Shown here piece after piece: positions 15,738 through 25,810 of a DNA stretch of 64,000 nt. The translations under genes and the position numbers were made by a program. The number at the start of each line of letters is the position of its first letter. Within the stretch, counting starts at the first letter, position 1. The notes under the pieces were generated by a model. The model searched no databases. It had not been told where the DNA came from and saw nothing but the letters and a program-made list of their open reading frames with translations. This DNA is from Muricoccus pecuniae (GTDB lineage: Bacteria; Pseudomonadota; Alphaproteobacteria; Acetobacterales; Acetobacteraceae), in contig NZ_JACIJD010000013.1 of assembly GCF_014199205.1 (NCBI RefSeq), forward strand, positions 62,001 to 126,000. Direction: 5' to 3'.

Positions 15738-17312
15738 ATGCGACGACTTCTTCTCGCCGGCGTGGCGGCGCTGGTGCTGGGCGCGGGCGGCGCCGAGGCC
15801 GCCACCTTCCGCTGGGCCAATGACGGCGACGTCAACTCCATGGACCCCTACGCGCGGAACGAGACCTTCCTCCTCACCTTCACCCACAACATCTACGAGC
15901 CGCTGGTCCGCCGGAACCGCGAGCTGAAGGTCGAGCCCGCGCTGGCCACCTCCTGGTCCCAGCCCTCGCCCACCGTGTGGCGGCTGAACCTGCGCCAGGG
16001 CGTGAAGTTCCACGACGGCTCCCCCTTCACCGCCGACGACGTGCTGTTCAGCGCGCAGCGCGTGCGGGCGCAGGGCTCGAACCTCACCTCCGTGCTCTCC
16101 TCGGTGAAGGAGGTCCGCAAGGTCGACGACTTCACCGTCGACTTCGAGACGCACGCGCCCGACCCGATCTTCCTGGAGGAGATCACCACCTGGGCGATGA
16201 TGTCCAAGCGCTGGGCGGAGGCGAACAACGCGACCCAGGCGGTGGACCTCACCACGGGGCAGGAGAACTTCGCCACCCGCAACGCCAACGGCACCGGCCC
16301 CTTCACGCTGGCGAGCCGCGAGCCCGACCGCCGCACGGTGCTGCGCCCGAACCCGAACTGGTGGGACAAGGCGGAGCACAACCTGGACGAGGTGGTGTTC
16401 AACGTCATCGGCAATGACGCCACCCGCGTCGCCGCGCTCCTCTCGGGCGAGGTGGACATGATCTACACCGTGCCCCCGCAGGATACGGACCGGCTGGGCC
16501 GCGCGCCGAACGTGCGCATCCACCAGCAAGCCGAGCTGCGCACGGTCTTCCTCGGCATGGACCAGGCGCGGGACGAGCTGCTGAAGTCCGACGTGAAGGG
16601 CAAGAACCCCTTCCGCGACGTGCGCGTGCGCCGCGCCTTCCAGCAGGCGATCGACCTCGAGGCGATCAAGACCCGCATCATGCGCGGCCAGTCCCGCCCG
16701 ACCGGTCTGATGATCGGCCCGGGCGTGAACGGCTGGAGTGAGGCCGAGGACCGCATCGTCCGCCCGAACGTGGACGCCGCGAAGCGCCTGCTGACGGAGG
16801 CCGGCTATCCCAACGGCTTCGGCGTGACGATGGACTGCCCGAACGACCGCTACGTCAACGACGAGGCGATCTGCACCGCCATCGTCTCCATGCTCGCGCG
16901 CATCGGGGTGAAGGTCACGCTCAACGCCCAGACCCGCGCGCGCTACTTCGCCGAGATCCTGGCGCCGCGCTACCAGACCAGCTTCTACCTCCTGGGCTGG
17001 ACGCCGACGACCTACGACGCCCACAACACGCTGTTCAACATCATGGGCAGCCGGGGCGGCTCGCGCGGCGTGTTCAACTCCGGCGGCTGGAGCAACGCGC
17101 GCTTCGACGAGCTGACGGGGCAGATCGCGGTGGAGACGGACGCGGCGAAGCGCCAGGGCCTCATCAACGAGGCGATGCGCATCCACGCCGACGAGGTCGG
17201 CCACATCCCGCTGCACCAGCAGACGGTGGTCTGGGCGGCGCGCAACAACATCGCGCTGCAGCAGATGGCGGACAACTACTTCCCGCTGCGCTACGTGCGC
17301 GTCGGCCAATAG
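15738..17312 (+). CDS. ABC transporter substrate-binding protein, peptide/opine class (SBP_bac_5)
   Basis: This is a 524-residue periplasmic binding protein with a signal peptide (MRRLLLAGVAALVLGAGGAEA). The SBP_bac_5 hallmarks are MDPYARNETFLLTFTHNIYEPL near the mature N-terminus and WRLNLRQGVKFHDGSPFTADDVLFS near residue 90. It would deliver oligopeptides or similar ligands to a Dpp/Opp-type importer. No permease or ATPase genes adjoin it, so it is either an orphan or serves a distant transporter. A ribosome site (ggaggac) precedes the ATG. Confidence 0.9.
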   Translation: MRRLLLAGVAALVLGAGGAEAATFRWANDGDVNSMDPYARNETFLLTFTHNIYEPLVRRNRELKVEPALATSWSQPSPTVWRLNLRQGVKFHDGSPFTADDVLFSAQRVRAQGSNLTSVLSSVKEVRKVDDFTVDFETHAPDPIFLEEITTWAMMSKRWAEANNATQAVDLTTGQENFATRNANGTGPFTLASREPDRRTVLRPNPNWWDKAEHNLDEVVFNVIGNDATRVAALLSGEVDMIYTVPPQDTDRLGRAPNVRIHQQAELRTVFLGMDQARDELLKSDVKGKNPFRDVRVRRAFQQAIDLEAIKTRIMRGQSRPTGLMIGPGVNGWSEAEDRIVRPNVDAAKRLLTEAGYPNGFGVTMDCPNDRYVNDEAICTAIVSMLARIGVKVTLNAQTRARYFAEILAPRYQTSFYLLGWTPTTYDAHNTLFNIMGSRGGSRGVFNSGGWSNARFDELTGQIAVETDAAKRQGLINEAMRIHADEVGHIPLHQQTVVWAARNNIALQQMADNYFPLRYVRVGQ

Positions 17313-17325
17313 CCGGCACGCCCAA

Positions 17326-17349
17326 CCGGGGAGGGCGCGCCCTCCCCGG
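17326..17349. terminator. 24-bp perfect palindrome between convergent genes
   Basis: The sequence is fully self-complementary over 24 bases and lies between the binding-protein stop and the stop of the opposing dioxygenase gene. This suggests a bidirectional terminator, although no T-run follows. Confidence 0.5.
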
Positions 17350-17357
17350 ACGCGGCA

Positions 17358-18410
17358 TCACTCCGCCAGGACGGGGGCGGAGACGGCGGGCTTGGCGGAC
17401 TGGCCCTGCCGCAGCTTGCCCGCCAGGAACAGGCCCTGCATCGCGAGCTTCCTCATCGCCGCATAGGGGCCGGGCGCATTGGCCGCGATGCCGCGGACGA
17501 GACGGTTCCGCAGCACGTCCTGATCGTGCAGCTGCGCCACCTGCATCCCGTTGACGCGGATCATCTTCTGGCCCCGCACCCGGGTGTGGAACTGCAGCAT
17601 CTCGTCCTCGTCCGGGAGGTAATGCGCCGTCAGCGAGGTGCGGGAGACGCCGCGCGCCGTCGCGGCGAAGCTGCCGTGGACGGTGAGGGAGGACCAGAAC
17701 AGCACGTCCCCCTTGGCCATGTAAGGCGAGCGCAGCTCCAGCCCGTGCGCGCGGATCGTGTCCAGCACCGCGCGCTTGTAGCGCTCGTGCCCCGTGGCGA
17801 AGTCGAGCTTGCCCGCGTTGCGCAGCACCGGAACCGTCCGGTGGCTCCCCGGGCAGAGATAGAAGCGGCCCGCGCCCGCATCCACGTCCTCCAGCGCGTA
17901 CCAGCCGGCCACGCAGCGGCCGAGATCCCTGGCGCTGTCCTGGTAGTAGCTGTCCTGATGCGCCCAGGTGCCGGCCGGCGCCTCAAAGAACATCGTCTGG
18001 ATCAGCTTGCTCGGGCCGGTGCCCATCAGCGCGGAGGTCATCCTCGCCACCGCCGGGCTCGTCAGCCCGGAGAGGACGTTTCCCTTGAAGCCGCCGAAGC
18101 GGCGGGTCTCCAGGTCCTGCACGTTGAAGATCGGGTTGGTGAGGAAGCCGTCCTCGTCGAAGTTGTTGCGCTCGTAGCGCATGTTCTTCTGGCGCAGGAT
18201 CGGCGTGTCCGATCCGCGCAGCTCGCGGCGGTAGGCGCCGCGGATGTCGTCGCAGAGCGCGGGCGGCAACAGGCCGCGGATCACGACATAGCCTTCCTTT
18301 CGGTAGTAGCGCACGGCATCGCCGAGCTCGTCCGGCCGGAAGTAGGGCCGGTCCTCCGCGAGGGAGCCCGGAATGTCGAGGGAGGTGCCGAGGGGGGTGA
18401 CGACCTGCAT
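17358..18410 (-). CDS. Phytanoyl-CoA dioxygenase (PhyH) family Fe(II)/2-oxoglutarate oxygenase
   Basis: This 350-residue cytoplasmic oxygenase has an N-terminal helix KEGYVVIRGLLPPALCDDIR, the metal-binding HxD in WAHQDSYYQD near residue 165 and a distal His in SLTVHGSFAATARGVSRTSLTAHYL. The Arg that would bind 2-oxoglutarate lies in the latter segment. PhyH homologues hydroxylate diverse small molecules, including ectoine, mitomycin-type compounds and phosphonates; the substrate here is unknown. It is divergent from a 3-hydroxyacyl-CoA/carnitine-type dehydrogenase gene, which may hint at a shared pathway. Confidence 0.85.
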   Translation of the reverse strand: MQVVTPLGTSLDIPGSLAEDRPYFRPDELGDAVRYYRKEGYVVIRGLLPPALCDDIRGAYRRELRGSDTPILRQKNMRYERNNFDEDGFLTNPIFNVQDLETRRFGGFKGNVLSGLTSPAVARMTSALMGTGPSKLIQTMFFEAPAGTWAHQDSYYQDSARDLGRCVAGWYALEDVDAGAGRFYLCPGSHRTVPVLRNAGKLDFATGHERYKRAVLDTIRAHGLELRSPYMAKGDVLFWSSLTVHGSFAATARGVSRTSLTAHYLPDEDEMLQFHTRVRGQKMIRVNGMQVAQLHDQDVLRNRLVRGIAANAPGPYAAMRKLAMQGLFLAGKLRQGQSAKPAVSAPVLAE

Positions 18411-18694
18411 GATGCTCTCCGCTGAGCGAACGGCGCACGAAGCACCGCCCCGCCGAGGGGATCGGCGAGGATGGACACGAAACCGGCGGGCGCCCTGTGG
18501 TCAGGACCGTTACGGTTTCACGCGAATCGCGGGAGAGGTGTTCACGTCGCCGTGACGTGCCAATCATGATGGGTGTTTAATCCAATTTTCGGAACGTGCC
18601 CGACCGGGCAGGTCACGCCCTTGCCGCGCGGGGCGACCCGCCGAAACAATGCTGTCCCGCCGCGGCGGGAACGGGCAGCGGGGGGTTAGCGGAA

Positions 18695-19669
18695 ATGGCG
18701 GTTGATGCGGCAGGGCTTCCAGGCGAGGCGAGCGAGGAGACGGCCATCCGCCGCGTCGCCGTCGTCGGTGCCGGGACGATCGGCGCGAGCTGGGCCGCCC
18801 TCTTCCTCGCGCGCGGCCTGGACGTCGTGGTGACGGACCCGGCGGAGGGGGCCGAGGCCTTCACCCGCCGCTTCACCGCCGGCGCCTGGCCCGCGCTGGA
18901 AGCGCTGGGCGCGGTGTTGCCGGGCGCCGACCCGGGCCACCTCCGCTTCGAGCCCGATCTCGGCGCGGCGCTGGCGGGCGCGGAGTTCGTGCAGGAGAAC
19001 GGCCCGGAGCGGGAGGCCCTCAAGACCGACCTCTTCGCGCGGATGGACGCGCTGCTGCCGCCCGAGGTGGTGATCGCGTCCAGCTCATCCGGCCTGCTGA
19101 TGAGCCGCGTGCAATCCGCCTGCCGCCATCCCGGGCGCTGCGTGATCGGCCACCCCTTCAACCCGCCGCATCTCATCCCGCTGGTGGAGGTGGTGGGGGG
19201 CGAGCGCACCGACGCCGCCTCGGTGGAGCGGGCGATGGGCTTCTACCGCGCGGTCGGCAAGCACCCGATACGGCTGCACAAGGAGGTGCCGGGGCACGTC
19301 GCCAACCGCCTCCAGGCGGCACTGTGGCGGGAGGCGATCCACCTCGCGGCGGAGGGCGTGGCGAGCGTGGCCGATATCGACGCCGCCGTGGCGCAGGGCC
19401 CGGGCCTGCGCTGGGCGATCTTCGGGCCGCACATGACCTTCCATCTCGGCGGCGGGGGCGGCGGGATGGAGCACTTCCTCGCCCATCTCCTCGGCCCCTT
19501 CGAGGGCTTCTGGGCCGATCTCGGCGAGCCCCGCGTGACGCCCGCGCTGCAGCGGCGGATCGTGGACGGGGTACGGGAGGAGGCGGAGGGGCTGTCCGTG
19601 GAGGAGCTGTCCGCCCGCCGGGACCGCGCCCTCGTCGCGCTCATCCGGGCGCTCGGCGAGGGCGGGTGA
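18695..19669 (+). CDS. 3-hydroxyacyl-CoA / L-carnitine dehydrogenase-type NAD-dependent dehydrogenase
   Basis: This is a 324-residue dehydrogenase. The Rossmann motif VAVVGAGTIGASWAALFLARG is near residue 20 and the catalytic-His segment is GHPFNPPHLIPLVEVVGG. The C-terminal half (HVANRLQAALWREAIHLAAEGVAS, then GLRWAIFGP) follows the pattern of lambda-crystallin/carnitine dehydrogenases rather than FadB-type enzymes. The likely reaction is oxidation of a 3-hydroxy acid or its CoA ester. The ATG at 18695 gives the usual family length; an upstream ATG at 18596 would add a non-conserved leader. Confidence 0.83.
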   Translation: MAVDAAGLPGEASEETAIRRVAVVGAGTIGASWAALFLARGLDVVVTDPAEGAEAFTRRFTAGAWPALEALGAVLPGADPGHLRFEPDLGAALAGAEFVQENGPEREALKTDLFARMDALLPPEVVIASSSSGLLMSRVQSACRHPGRCVIGHPFNPPHLIPLVEVVGGERTDAASVERAMGFYRAVGKHPIRLHKEVPGHVANRLQAALWREAIHLAAEGVASVADIDAAVAQGPGLRWAIFGPHMTFHLGGGGGGMEHFLAHLLGPFEGFWADLGEPRVTPALQRRIVDGVREEAEGLSVEELSARRDRALVALIRALGEGG

Positions 19670-19676
19670 GCCCTGG

Positions 19677-19695
19677 CCGCGGAGGGGCCCCGCGG
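19677..19695. terminator. Weak hairpin between convergent dehydrogenase and gre genes
   Basis: ccgcgg (19677-19682) pairs with ccgcgg (19690-19695) around a GC-rich loop, eight bases past one stop and eight before the other. No T-run is visible. Confidence 0.35.
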
Positions 19696-19703
19696 TCCCG
19701 CCG

Positions 19704-20228
<525 letters not shown>

Positions 20229-20370
20229 GGCGGCGCATTCCTCTCCCCCGGGCAGCGCGGGCGCATCGGGATAAAACGCGCCGTGCGTGGGACCGGCGGG
20301 ATTTAACCCTCATTTCAGCAGAATGCCGGATGGTCGGCGCAGCAACCACCCCGGCTGGAACAGACCGCGC

Positions 20371-22812
20371 ATGCGCTTGCCCGTCCTCACGATGCGTGGA
20401 CGCGTCGTCCTCCTGCTGCTGCTCTTCGGGCTGACGCCCGCCATCCTGCTCGGCTGCGCCTTCCTCGGGGAGCGGGGAGCGCTGCGGGAATCCGTCCTCA
20501 CGCGCCTGTCGGACGCGTCGTCGAACCTGAACGACGTGATCGACCGCAACCTGTTCGAGCGCTACGGCGACGTGCAGGCCTTCGGCCTGAACACCGCGGC
20601 GCACGACCCCGCCAACTGGCGGCGCCCCTCGGCGGAGAACCCGCTCGTCCGGGTGATGGACCAGTACGTCGCGGCCTACGGCGTCTACAAGCTCTCCATC
20701 CTGGTCAGCCCGGAGGGCGAGGTGCTGGCGGTGAACGCGCATGACGCGGCCGGCGCGCCGGTCGCCTCGGAAGGGCTGTACCGGAAGTCCTATGCCGGGG
20801 CGCCCTGGCTCGGGCGGGCCTTGCGCGGCGAATTCCTCGTCGGGCCCGAGGGCCTGACCGGCACGGTGGTCGAGCAGCCCGCGCGCGCGCCGGAAGTGGC
20901 CGAGGCCTTCGCCGGGGAGGACGGCTTCTCCATCATCTTCGCCGCCCCCGTCCACGGGCAGGACGGCCGACTCGTCGGCGTCTGGGCGAATTTCGCGGAT
21001 TTCGGGCTGGTGGAGAGCGTCGTCTCCGACATCCATGCCCGGCTCGTCGGCAACGGCATGCCCGGGGCGGAGGTGACAGTGCTCGACGCCGCCGGGGCGG
21101 TGCTGGTGGACTACGATCCCGCTTCCCGCCCCGGTGCCTACAAGCGGGACTTCGCGCGGATCGGGCAGCCGGACCCGGCCGAGAAGGGGATGTGGGAAGC
21201 CGTCCTGCGCGGCGAATCCGGCGTGGCGATCAAGCGCCATGCGGGGAAGGGGACCGAGCAGGCCGTGGGCTATGCCCGCAGCCGCGGCGCCATGGGCTTC
21301 GCCGGGCTCGGCTGGTCCGTGCTGGTGCGGGTGCCGACGGGGGAGGCCCTGGGCGCGCTGGAGCGCATCGAGCGGCACGGGCTGCTGCTGCTCCTCTCGG
21401 CCCTCGCGGTCACGGTCCCGCTCGGCTTCTGGATCGGCACCGGCTTCGCGCGCCCCGTGCTGCGCATCGCCGCGACCATGCGCGGCCTCGCCTCCGGCGA
21501 TGCCGTCGGGAAGGTGCCCGGCGAGGGCCGCCGGGACGAGATCGGCGGCATGGCCTCGGCCGTCGTCGTGTTCCGCGACCACATGGCGGAGGCCGCCGCG
21601 CTGCGCGAGCGGCAGGAGGCGGAGCGGGAGCAGGCGGAGGCCGCCAAGCGCGCCGCCCTGCGCGAGATGGCCGAGCGCGTGGATGCCGAGGCCGGCGCCG
21701 CGGTGGAGCGGATCGGCGAGCGGGCCGGCGCCATGGCCGCGGATGCCGACGACATGGCGCGCATCGCCGAGACCGTCGCCGGGCGCAGCGCCTCGGTCGC
21801 CGTCGCGGCGGAGGATGCGCTGCGCAACGCCGAGGTGGTGGCGGCCGCCACCGAGCAGCTCTCGGCCAGCGTGCGCGAGATCTCGTCCCGCATCGCCGAA
21901 TCCTCGGCCATCGCGCAGCGCGCGAGCGAGCGGGGGCAGGCGAGCCACCAGGTCATCCACGGCCTCTCCGAGACGGCTGGGCGGGTGAGCGAGGTGGTGA
22001 AGCTGATCGCCGACATCGCCGGCAAGACCCATCTGCTGGCCCTGAACGCGACGATCGAGGCCGCGCGCGCCGGCGAGGCGGGCAAGGGCTTCGCCGTCGT
22101 CGCCTCGGAGGTGAAGAGCCTCGCCGCGCAGACGGCCAGGGCGACGGAGGAGATCGGCCGCCAGGTCGCCGAGATCGGCGGCGCCACGGCCGAGGCGGTC
22201 GAGGCGGTGCGCGGCATCGCGAGCGCGGTGGAGGAGATGGGCGTGACCTCCACCGCCATCGCCGCCGCGGTGGAGCAGCAGGCGGCCGCCACGCAGGAGA
22301 TCGCGCGCAGCGTCGGGCAGACGGCGGGCGCGGCGCGCGAGGTCGCCTCGCAGATCGGGCAGGTATCCGGCGCCACGGCCGAGGCCGGCAGCCGGGCCGG
22401 CCAGGTGCGCGAGGGCGCCGCACGGGCGCGGGCCGAGATCGAGGACATGCGCGGCGTCCTCGTGCGGGTGGTGCGCACGGCCACGCCGGAGGTGGACCGC
22501 CGCAACGAGCGGCGCTTCGACCTCGCCCTCCGCGTCTCGGTCGAGATTCCCGGCCGGCCGGCGCAGGGGGCCGAGCTCGTGAACATCTCCTCGGGCGGCG
22601 CGCGCCTTCTCGGCCTCCCGCCGCTGGCGGCGGGGACGCGCGCGGTGCTGCGCGTGCCCGGCATTCCGGAACCGCTCCCCGGCACTGTCATCCAGCACGC
22701 GAGGGAGGGCGAGGCGAGGCTGCGCTTCGAGCTGGAGGACGGAGCCCGCTCCGCCCTGGAGGAACGGCTGGTCAGGCTGGCGGAGGGGGCCGCCGTTACG
22801 AGGGCGGCCTGA
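20371..22812 (+). CDS. Methyl-accepting chemotaxis protein with a C-terminal PilZ domain
   Basis: This 813-residue chemoreceptor starts at the ATG of [10 protein letters not shown]. Order of domains: TM1 (about 9-30); a periplasmic Cache-like sensor (about 35-330); TM2 ([21 protein letters not shown], near 336-356); HAMP; a methyl-accepting signalling domain (about 430-690) with the hairpin tip [18 protein letters not shown] followed by [15 protein letters not shown]; and a PilZ domain (about 707-800). PilZ shows [13 protein letters not shown] (RxxxR) and NISSGGA (D/NxSxxG), the two c-di-GMP contact motifs. Chemotaxis output may thus respond to cyclic di-GMP. No che genes are in the window. 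Confidence 0.92.
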   Translation: MRLPVLTMRGRVVLLLLLFGLTPAILLGCAFLGERGALRESVLTRLSDASSNLNDVIDRNLFERYGDVQAFGLNTAAHDPANWRRPSAENPLVRVMDQYVAAYGVYKLSILVSPEGEVLAVNAHDAAGAPVASEGLYRKSYAGAPWLGRALRGEFLVGPEGLTGTVVEQPARAPEVAEAFAGEDGFSIIFAAPVHGQDGRLVGVWANFADFGLVESVVSDIHARLVGNGMPGAEVTVLDAAGAVLVDYDPASRPGAYKRDFARIGQPDPAEKGMWEAVLRGESGVAIKRHAGKGTEQAVGYARSRGAMGFAGLGWSVLVRVPTGEALGALERIERHGLLLLLSALAVTVPLGFWIGTGFARPVLRIAATMRGLASGDAVGKVPGEGRRDEIGGMASAVVVFRDHMAEAAALRERQEAEREQAEAAKRAALREMAERVDAEAGAAVERIGERAGAMAADADDMARIAETVAGRSASVAVAAEDALRNAEVVAAATEQLSASVREISSRIAESSAIAQRASERGQASHQVIHGLSETAGRVSEVVKLIADIAGKTHLLALNATIEAARAGEAGKGFAVVASEVKSLAAQTARATEEIGRQVAEIGGATAEAVEAVRGIASAVEEMGVTSTAIAAAVEQQAAATQEIARSVGQTAGAAREVASQIGQVSGATAEAGSRAGQVREGAARARAEIEDMRGVLVRVVRTATPEVDRRNERRFDLALRVSVEIPGRPAQGAELVNISSGGARLLGLPPLAAGTRAVLRVPGIPEPLPGTVIQHAREGEARLRFELEDGARSALEERLVRLAEGAAVTRAA

Positions 22813-22857
22813 GCCGGGAAGGGGCCGGGCGCGGCGGGCCCGCCCCGCGCCGGGCGG

Positions 22858-24357
22858 TCAGGCCTGCGGGTCCGGGTTGGGCGGGGTGTCGGCCAGGACC
22901 CGGGGCGTGAGGGGAAGCGAGATGGTGCAGCACAGGCCATCCGCCTCGAAGCGCCGTTCCACCTGCGCCTGCAGCTCGTAGGGTAGGGTGCGCTCCAGGA
23001 GGTCGGTGCCGAAGCCGCGCCGCGGCGCCGGGGTTGCCCCCCCTCGCATGCCCGTCTCCCGCCAGGTGAGGTGCAGCCTGGGGATCTCCCCCGAGTGCTC
23101 GACGCGCCAGCTCACCTCCACCCGTCCCTGGGGGGAGGAGAGGGCGCCGTACTTCATGGCGTTGGTGGCCAGCTCGTGGAAGGCGAGGGCGAAGGTCTCG
23201 GCCACCTTGGGCTTCAGCGCCACCGGCGGCCCGTCGATCCAGGCCTGCTTGCCCTCGCGCGCGGTGAAGGAGAGCAGCTCGTCGGCGATGAGCTGGGCGA
23301 GGTCGAGGCCGCTGGTGGGATTGCGCGTCACCGCCGCCTGCACGCGCGAGAAGGCGTCGATGCGTCCCTCCAGGTGCATGGCGAGGTCGTCCAGGTCGTC
23401 GCTCGCCTGCACCGTGCGGTGGATGATCGAGCGGATGACGCCCAGCGTGTTGCGGACGCGGTGCTGCAGCTCGCCCATCAGGAGGCGCTGGTGCTGCCCC
23501 ATGCGGCGCAGCTCGTCCACCTCGGTGGAGGTGCCGATCCACTCCGCCACGCCCTCCCCGCCGCCCTGCAGGGGGACGGCGCGGGTCTGGAACCAGCGAT
23601 GGGCGCCGTCGGCGGCGTGGCGCAGGCGGAACTCGGCCTCGAACCTTCCCGCCTCCGGTGCCCGGGACCAGGCCTCCATGGCGCCCTCCCGGTCCTCCGG
23701 ATGCAGGGCGGCGAGCCAGCCCTGGCCGAGGCTCTCCTCCCCCGACAGCCCGGTGAAGGCGCTCCATTGCGGGCCCGCCCAGCTCCACTCACCCGGCGCG
23801 GAGGCGCGCCAGACGAGGAGCGGCATCCTCTCCAGCACGGAGCGCAGCCGCTGCTCGCCCTGGGCCGCCTCGGCGAGGGTGCAGAACAGCCCGGCGACCC
23901 CGTCGGCGGGGTCGCGAAGCGGTGAGCAGGAGAGGGCGAACCTCTTCGCCCGCGACTCCTCCCCCGCCGTGTGCAGGGCGAGATCCTCCTGGAACACCGC
24001 CTCGCCGCTCTCCAGCGCCCGCATCAGCAGGGGGCCGAGACGGGCCTCCCCCTCGGGCCAGGCGCCGCGCAGCGGCTGCCCGAAGGCGGAGGGGTGGCAG
24101 GAGCGCAGCAGGGCGGCGGCGGGGTCGTTGTAGAGCTGGACGAGGCCGGGGCCCCAGAAGACGAAGCTGGGAAAGCCGGAGGAGAGGCAGATCTCGACCG
24201 CGCTGCGGAGCCCTGCCGGCCAGTCCTCCACCGCGCCCAGCCCGGAGGGCGGCGGGTTCCCCGCGCGGAGCCTCGCCCCCGCGCTGCCGCCGCCGAGGGG
24301 CCAGGGGGAGGCGGGGCGGGCGCCGCTCAGGGCCGGTCCGCCGCGGGAGGCGCTCAT
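22858..24357 (-). CDS. PAS-containing HWE-family sensor histidine kinase
   Basis: This 499-residue soluble sensor kinase has an N-terminal GAF/PAS-like region (about 20-165), then a PAS fold (about 172-285; VWRASAPGEWSWAGPQWSAF) with a PAC end RRMGQHQ. The HWE-type phosphoacceptor is ELQHRVRNTLGVIRSIIHR (His near residue 298), with the N-box AFHELATNAMKYGALS and a WREtG segment. No transmembrane helix is present. HWE kinases commonly act on single-domain receivers or PhyR. It is transcribed divergently relative to the FAT GUY receiver locus nearby, with a Crp/Fnr gene in between, and ends convergently with the chemoreceptor. Confidence 0.9.
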   Translation of the reverse strand: MSASRGGPALSGARPASPWPLGGGSAGARLRAGNPPPSGLGAVEDWPAGLRSAVEICLSSGFPSFVFWGPGLVQLYNDPAAALLRSCHPSAFGQPLRGAWPEGEARLGPLLMRALESGEAVFQEDLALHTAGEESRAKRFALSCSPLRDPADGVAGLFCTLAEAAQGEQRLRSVLERMPLLVWRASAPGEWSWAGPQWSAFTGLSGEESLGQGWLAALHPEDREGAMEAWSRAPEAGRFEAEFRLRHAADGAHRWFQTRAVPLQGGGEGVAEWIGTSTEVDELRRMGQHQRLLMGELQHRVRNTLGVIRSIIHRTVQASDDLDDLAMHLEGRIDAFSRVQAAVTRNPTSGLDLAQLIADELLSFTAREGKQAWIDGPPVALKPKVAETFALAFHELATNAMKYGALSSPQGRVEVSWRVEHSGEIPRLHLTWRETGMRGGATPAPRRGFGTDLLERTLPYELQAQVERRFEADGLCCTISLPLTPRVLADTPPNPDPQA

Positions 24358-24363
24358 GACGGG

Positions 24364-25137
24364 CTACTCATTCGCATCGAGGTGCCGGCCCTCCCGGTCC
24401 AGATGCAGGTAGTTCGGGTTGAACAGGGCCGCGTTCTGGAGGGCGGTCAGGTCCGGGATGGTCAGGCTCTTGCCCCGCAGGACGATCAGCTTGGCCGCGC
24501 GCAGCTCCTGCAGCGTGCGGTTCACATGCACCACGGACAGCCCCGTGGCGTCGGCCAGCCCGGCCTGGGTGAGCGGCATCTCGCAGGAATTGCCCTCCGT
24601 CAGCCCGACGCCGCGCAGGCGGACGAAGAGCTCGCAGAGAAGATGCGCGATCCGCTCCAGCGCGTCCCGCTGGCCGAGATTGACGGTCCATTCGCGCTGG
24701 ATGGCGGCGTTCACCAGCGTCTCCCACCAGAGGGCCTGGCTGATCCGGGGATGCTGCCCCGCGATCTCCTCGATCCGGCGCCGGGGGATCTGCGCGATGG
24801 TCACCGGGGTCAGCGTGCCGACCGAGTGGTCCATCTGCCGCAGGATGAAGACATGGTTGTCGCACATGTCCCCGGGCAGGAAGAAGGAGATGATCTGCCG
24901 CCGCCCGTCCTCCAGGTGCTTGTAGCGGCAGGCCCAGCCGGACAGGATGAGGTTGAGGCTCTGGGGCCTGTCGCCCTCGCGGATGATGTCCTCGCGCGCG
25001 TCGAGATGGCGCACGCCCTCCATCGACATCTGCCGGAGGACTTCCTTGTCCTCGGACGAGAGCCGGGTGAATTGCTCCAGTTTCTGAATCAGGGGCAAGG
25101 ACATGCAGCTTTCACGGGAAGTCCGCCGCATCGCCAC
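24364..25137 (-). CDS. Crp/Fnr family transcriptional regulator (no FeS cysteines)
   Basis: This 257-residue regulator (246 from the internal ATG at 25104, equally plausible) has a cyclic-nucleotide-binding-like beta-roll (about 20-135; DIIREGDRPQSLNLILSGWACRY) and a C-terminal winged helix with recognition helix LADATGLSVVHVNRTLQEL. It lacks the FNR cysteine cluster, so it does not sense oxygen in the FNR way; the ligand is unknown. It lies 6 bases upstream of the HWE kinase gene on the same strand, so the two are likely cotranscribed. Confidence 0.9.
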   Translation of the reverse strand: MAMRRTSRESCMSLPLIQKLEQFTRLSSEDKEVLRQMSMEGVRHLDAREDIIREGDRPQSLNLILSGWACRYKHLEDGRRQIISFFLPGDMCDNHVFILRQMDHSVGTLTPVTIAQIPRRRIEEIAGQHPRISQALWWETLVNAAIQREWTVNLGQRDALERIAHLLCELFVRLRGVGLTEGNSCEMPLTQAGLADATGLSVVHVNRTLQELRAAKLIVLRGKSLTIPDLTALQNAALFNPNYLHLDREGRHLDANE

Positions 25138-25247
25138 GACGTATAGTTCAGATAGAACGATCGGCTGGCTGCCGGGCTAACCTATGTGATTCCGCGCGCG
25201 GAGCAATCGGCACAAGCAGGAAACCGGCCCCGGAAAAGGATCCGACG

Positions 25248-25631
25248 ATGGATGGAATGCAAGGGGCGGACCTCTTGGGACGCCGGGTGCTGGTCGTGGA
25301 GGATGAATTCTTCCTCGCCGAGGATCTCGTCGGGGCGCTGCACGGGCTGGGCGCCGAGGTGGTCGGCCCGGTGCCGGCAGCGGGCGAGGCGCTGACCCTC
25401 ATCTCCCTCGACCAGCGGATCGACCTCGCGGTCATCGACCTCAACCTCCTGGGCGACACCGCCTTCGGGGTGGGGGACGCGCTGCTGGCGCGCAGCGTTC
25501 CCTTCGTGATCGCCACGGGCTACGGGCGCGAGTTCCTGCCCGCCCGCTTCCGGCACCTTCCCTATTGCGAGAAGCCGTTCAGCCCGAACGCGGTGGTGCG
25601 CGCCCTGTGCGGCCTGGCCCGGCCGGCCTGA
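25248..25631 (+). CDS. Single-domain response regulator, FAT GUY type
   Basis: This is a 127-residue stand-alone receiver. Acidic residues are in VVEDEF (residues 16-21), the phospho-acceptor is Asp64 in AVIDLNL, the switch segment PFVIATGYG (85-93) replaces the usual T/S pattern, and Lys109 lies in CEKPF. PFxxATGY plus KPF defines the FAT GUY receivers known from alphaproteobacteria, where they are partners of HWE kinases. It has no output domain, so it probably acts by protein-protein contact or as a phosphate sink. The HWE kinase genes on either side are the obvious candidates for partners. Confidence 0.92.
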   Translation: MDGMQGADLLGRRVLVVEDEFFLAEDLVGALHGLGAEVVGPVPAAGEALTLISLDQRIDLAVIDLNLLGDTAFGVGDALLARSVPFVIATGYGREFLPARFRHLPYCEKPFSPNAVVRALCGLARPA

Positions 25632-25702
25632 ACACCCCCGCCCGGGCCCGACCCCGCGCAGGCCGCCCCGGCCCATTCTCCGGCGAGAAGGGCCGGGCGT
25701 CC

Positions 25703-25810
25703 TCTAGAGCGTTTTCCGTTCGCCCTGGCTCACGGCAACCGCTCTAGCCCTTTGCTTTGTCGCATTTTCCGAGCCGCCGGGTGATTCCACCCGGCTTGAA
25801 AATGCTCTAA
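25703..25810. repeat. REP-like palindromic intergenic element
   Basis: The element of about 108 bp has nested symmetry. ctagagcg (25704-25711) and cgctctag (25740-25747) are perfect inverted repeats, a second hairpin gccgggtg-attc-cacccggc occupies 25776-25795, and the outer ends tctagagcgttttc and gaaaatgctctaa are imperfect inverted repeats. It resembles mobile palindromic elements scattered through alphaproteobacterial genomes. It is more AT-rich than its surroundings. I saw no second copy in the window. Confidence 0.65.
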
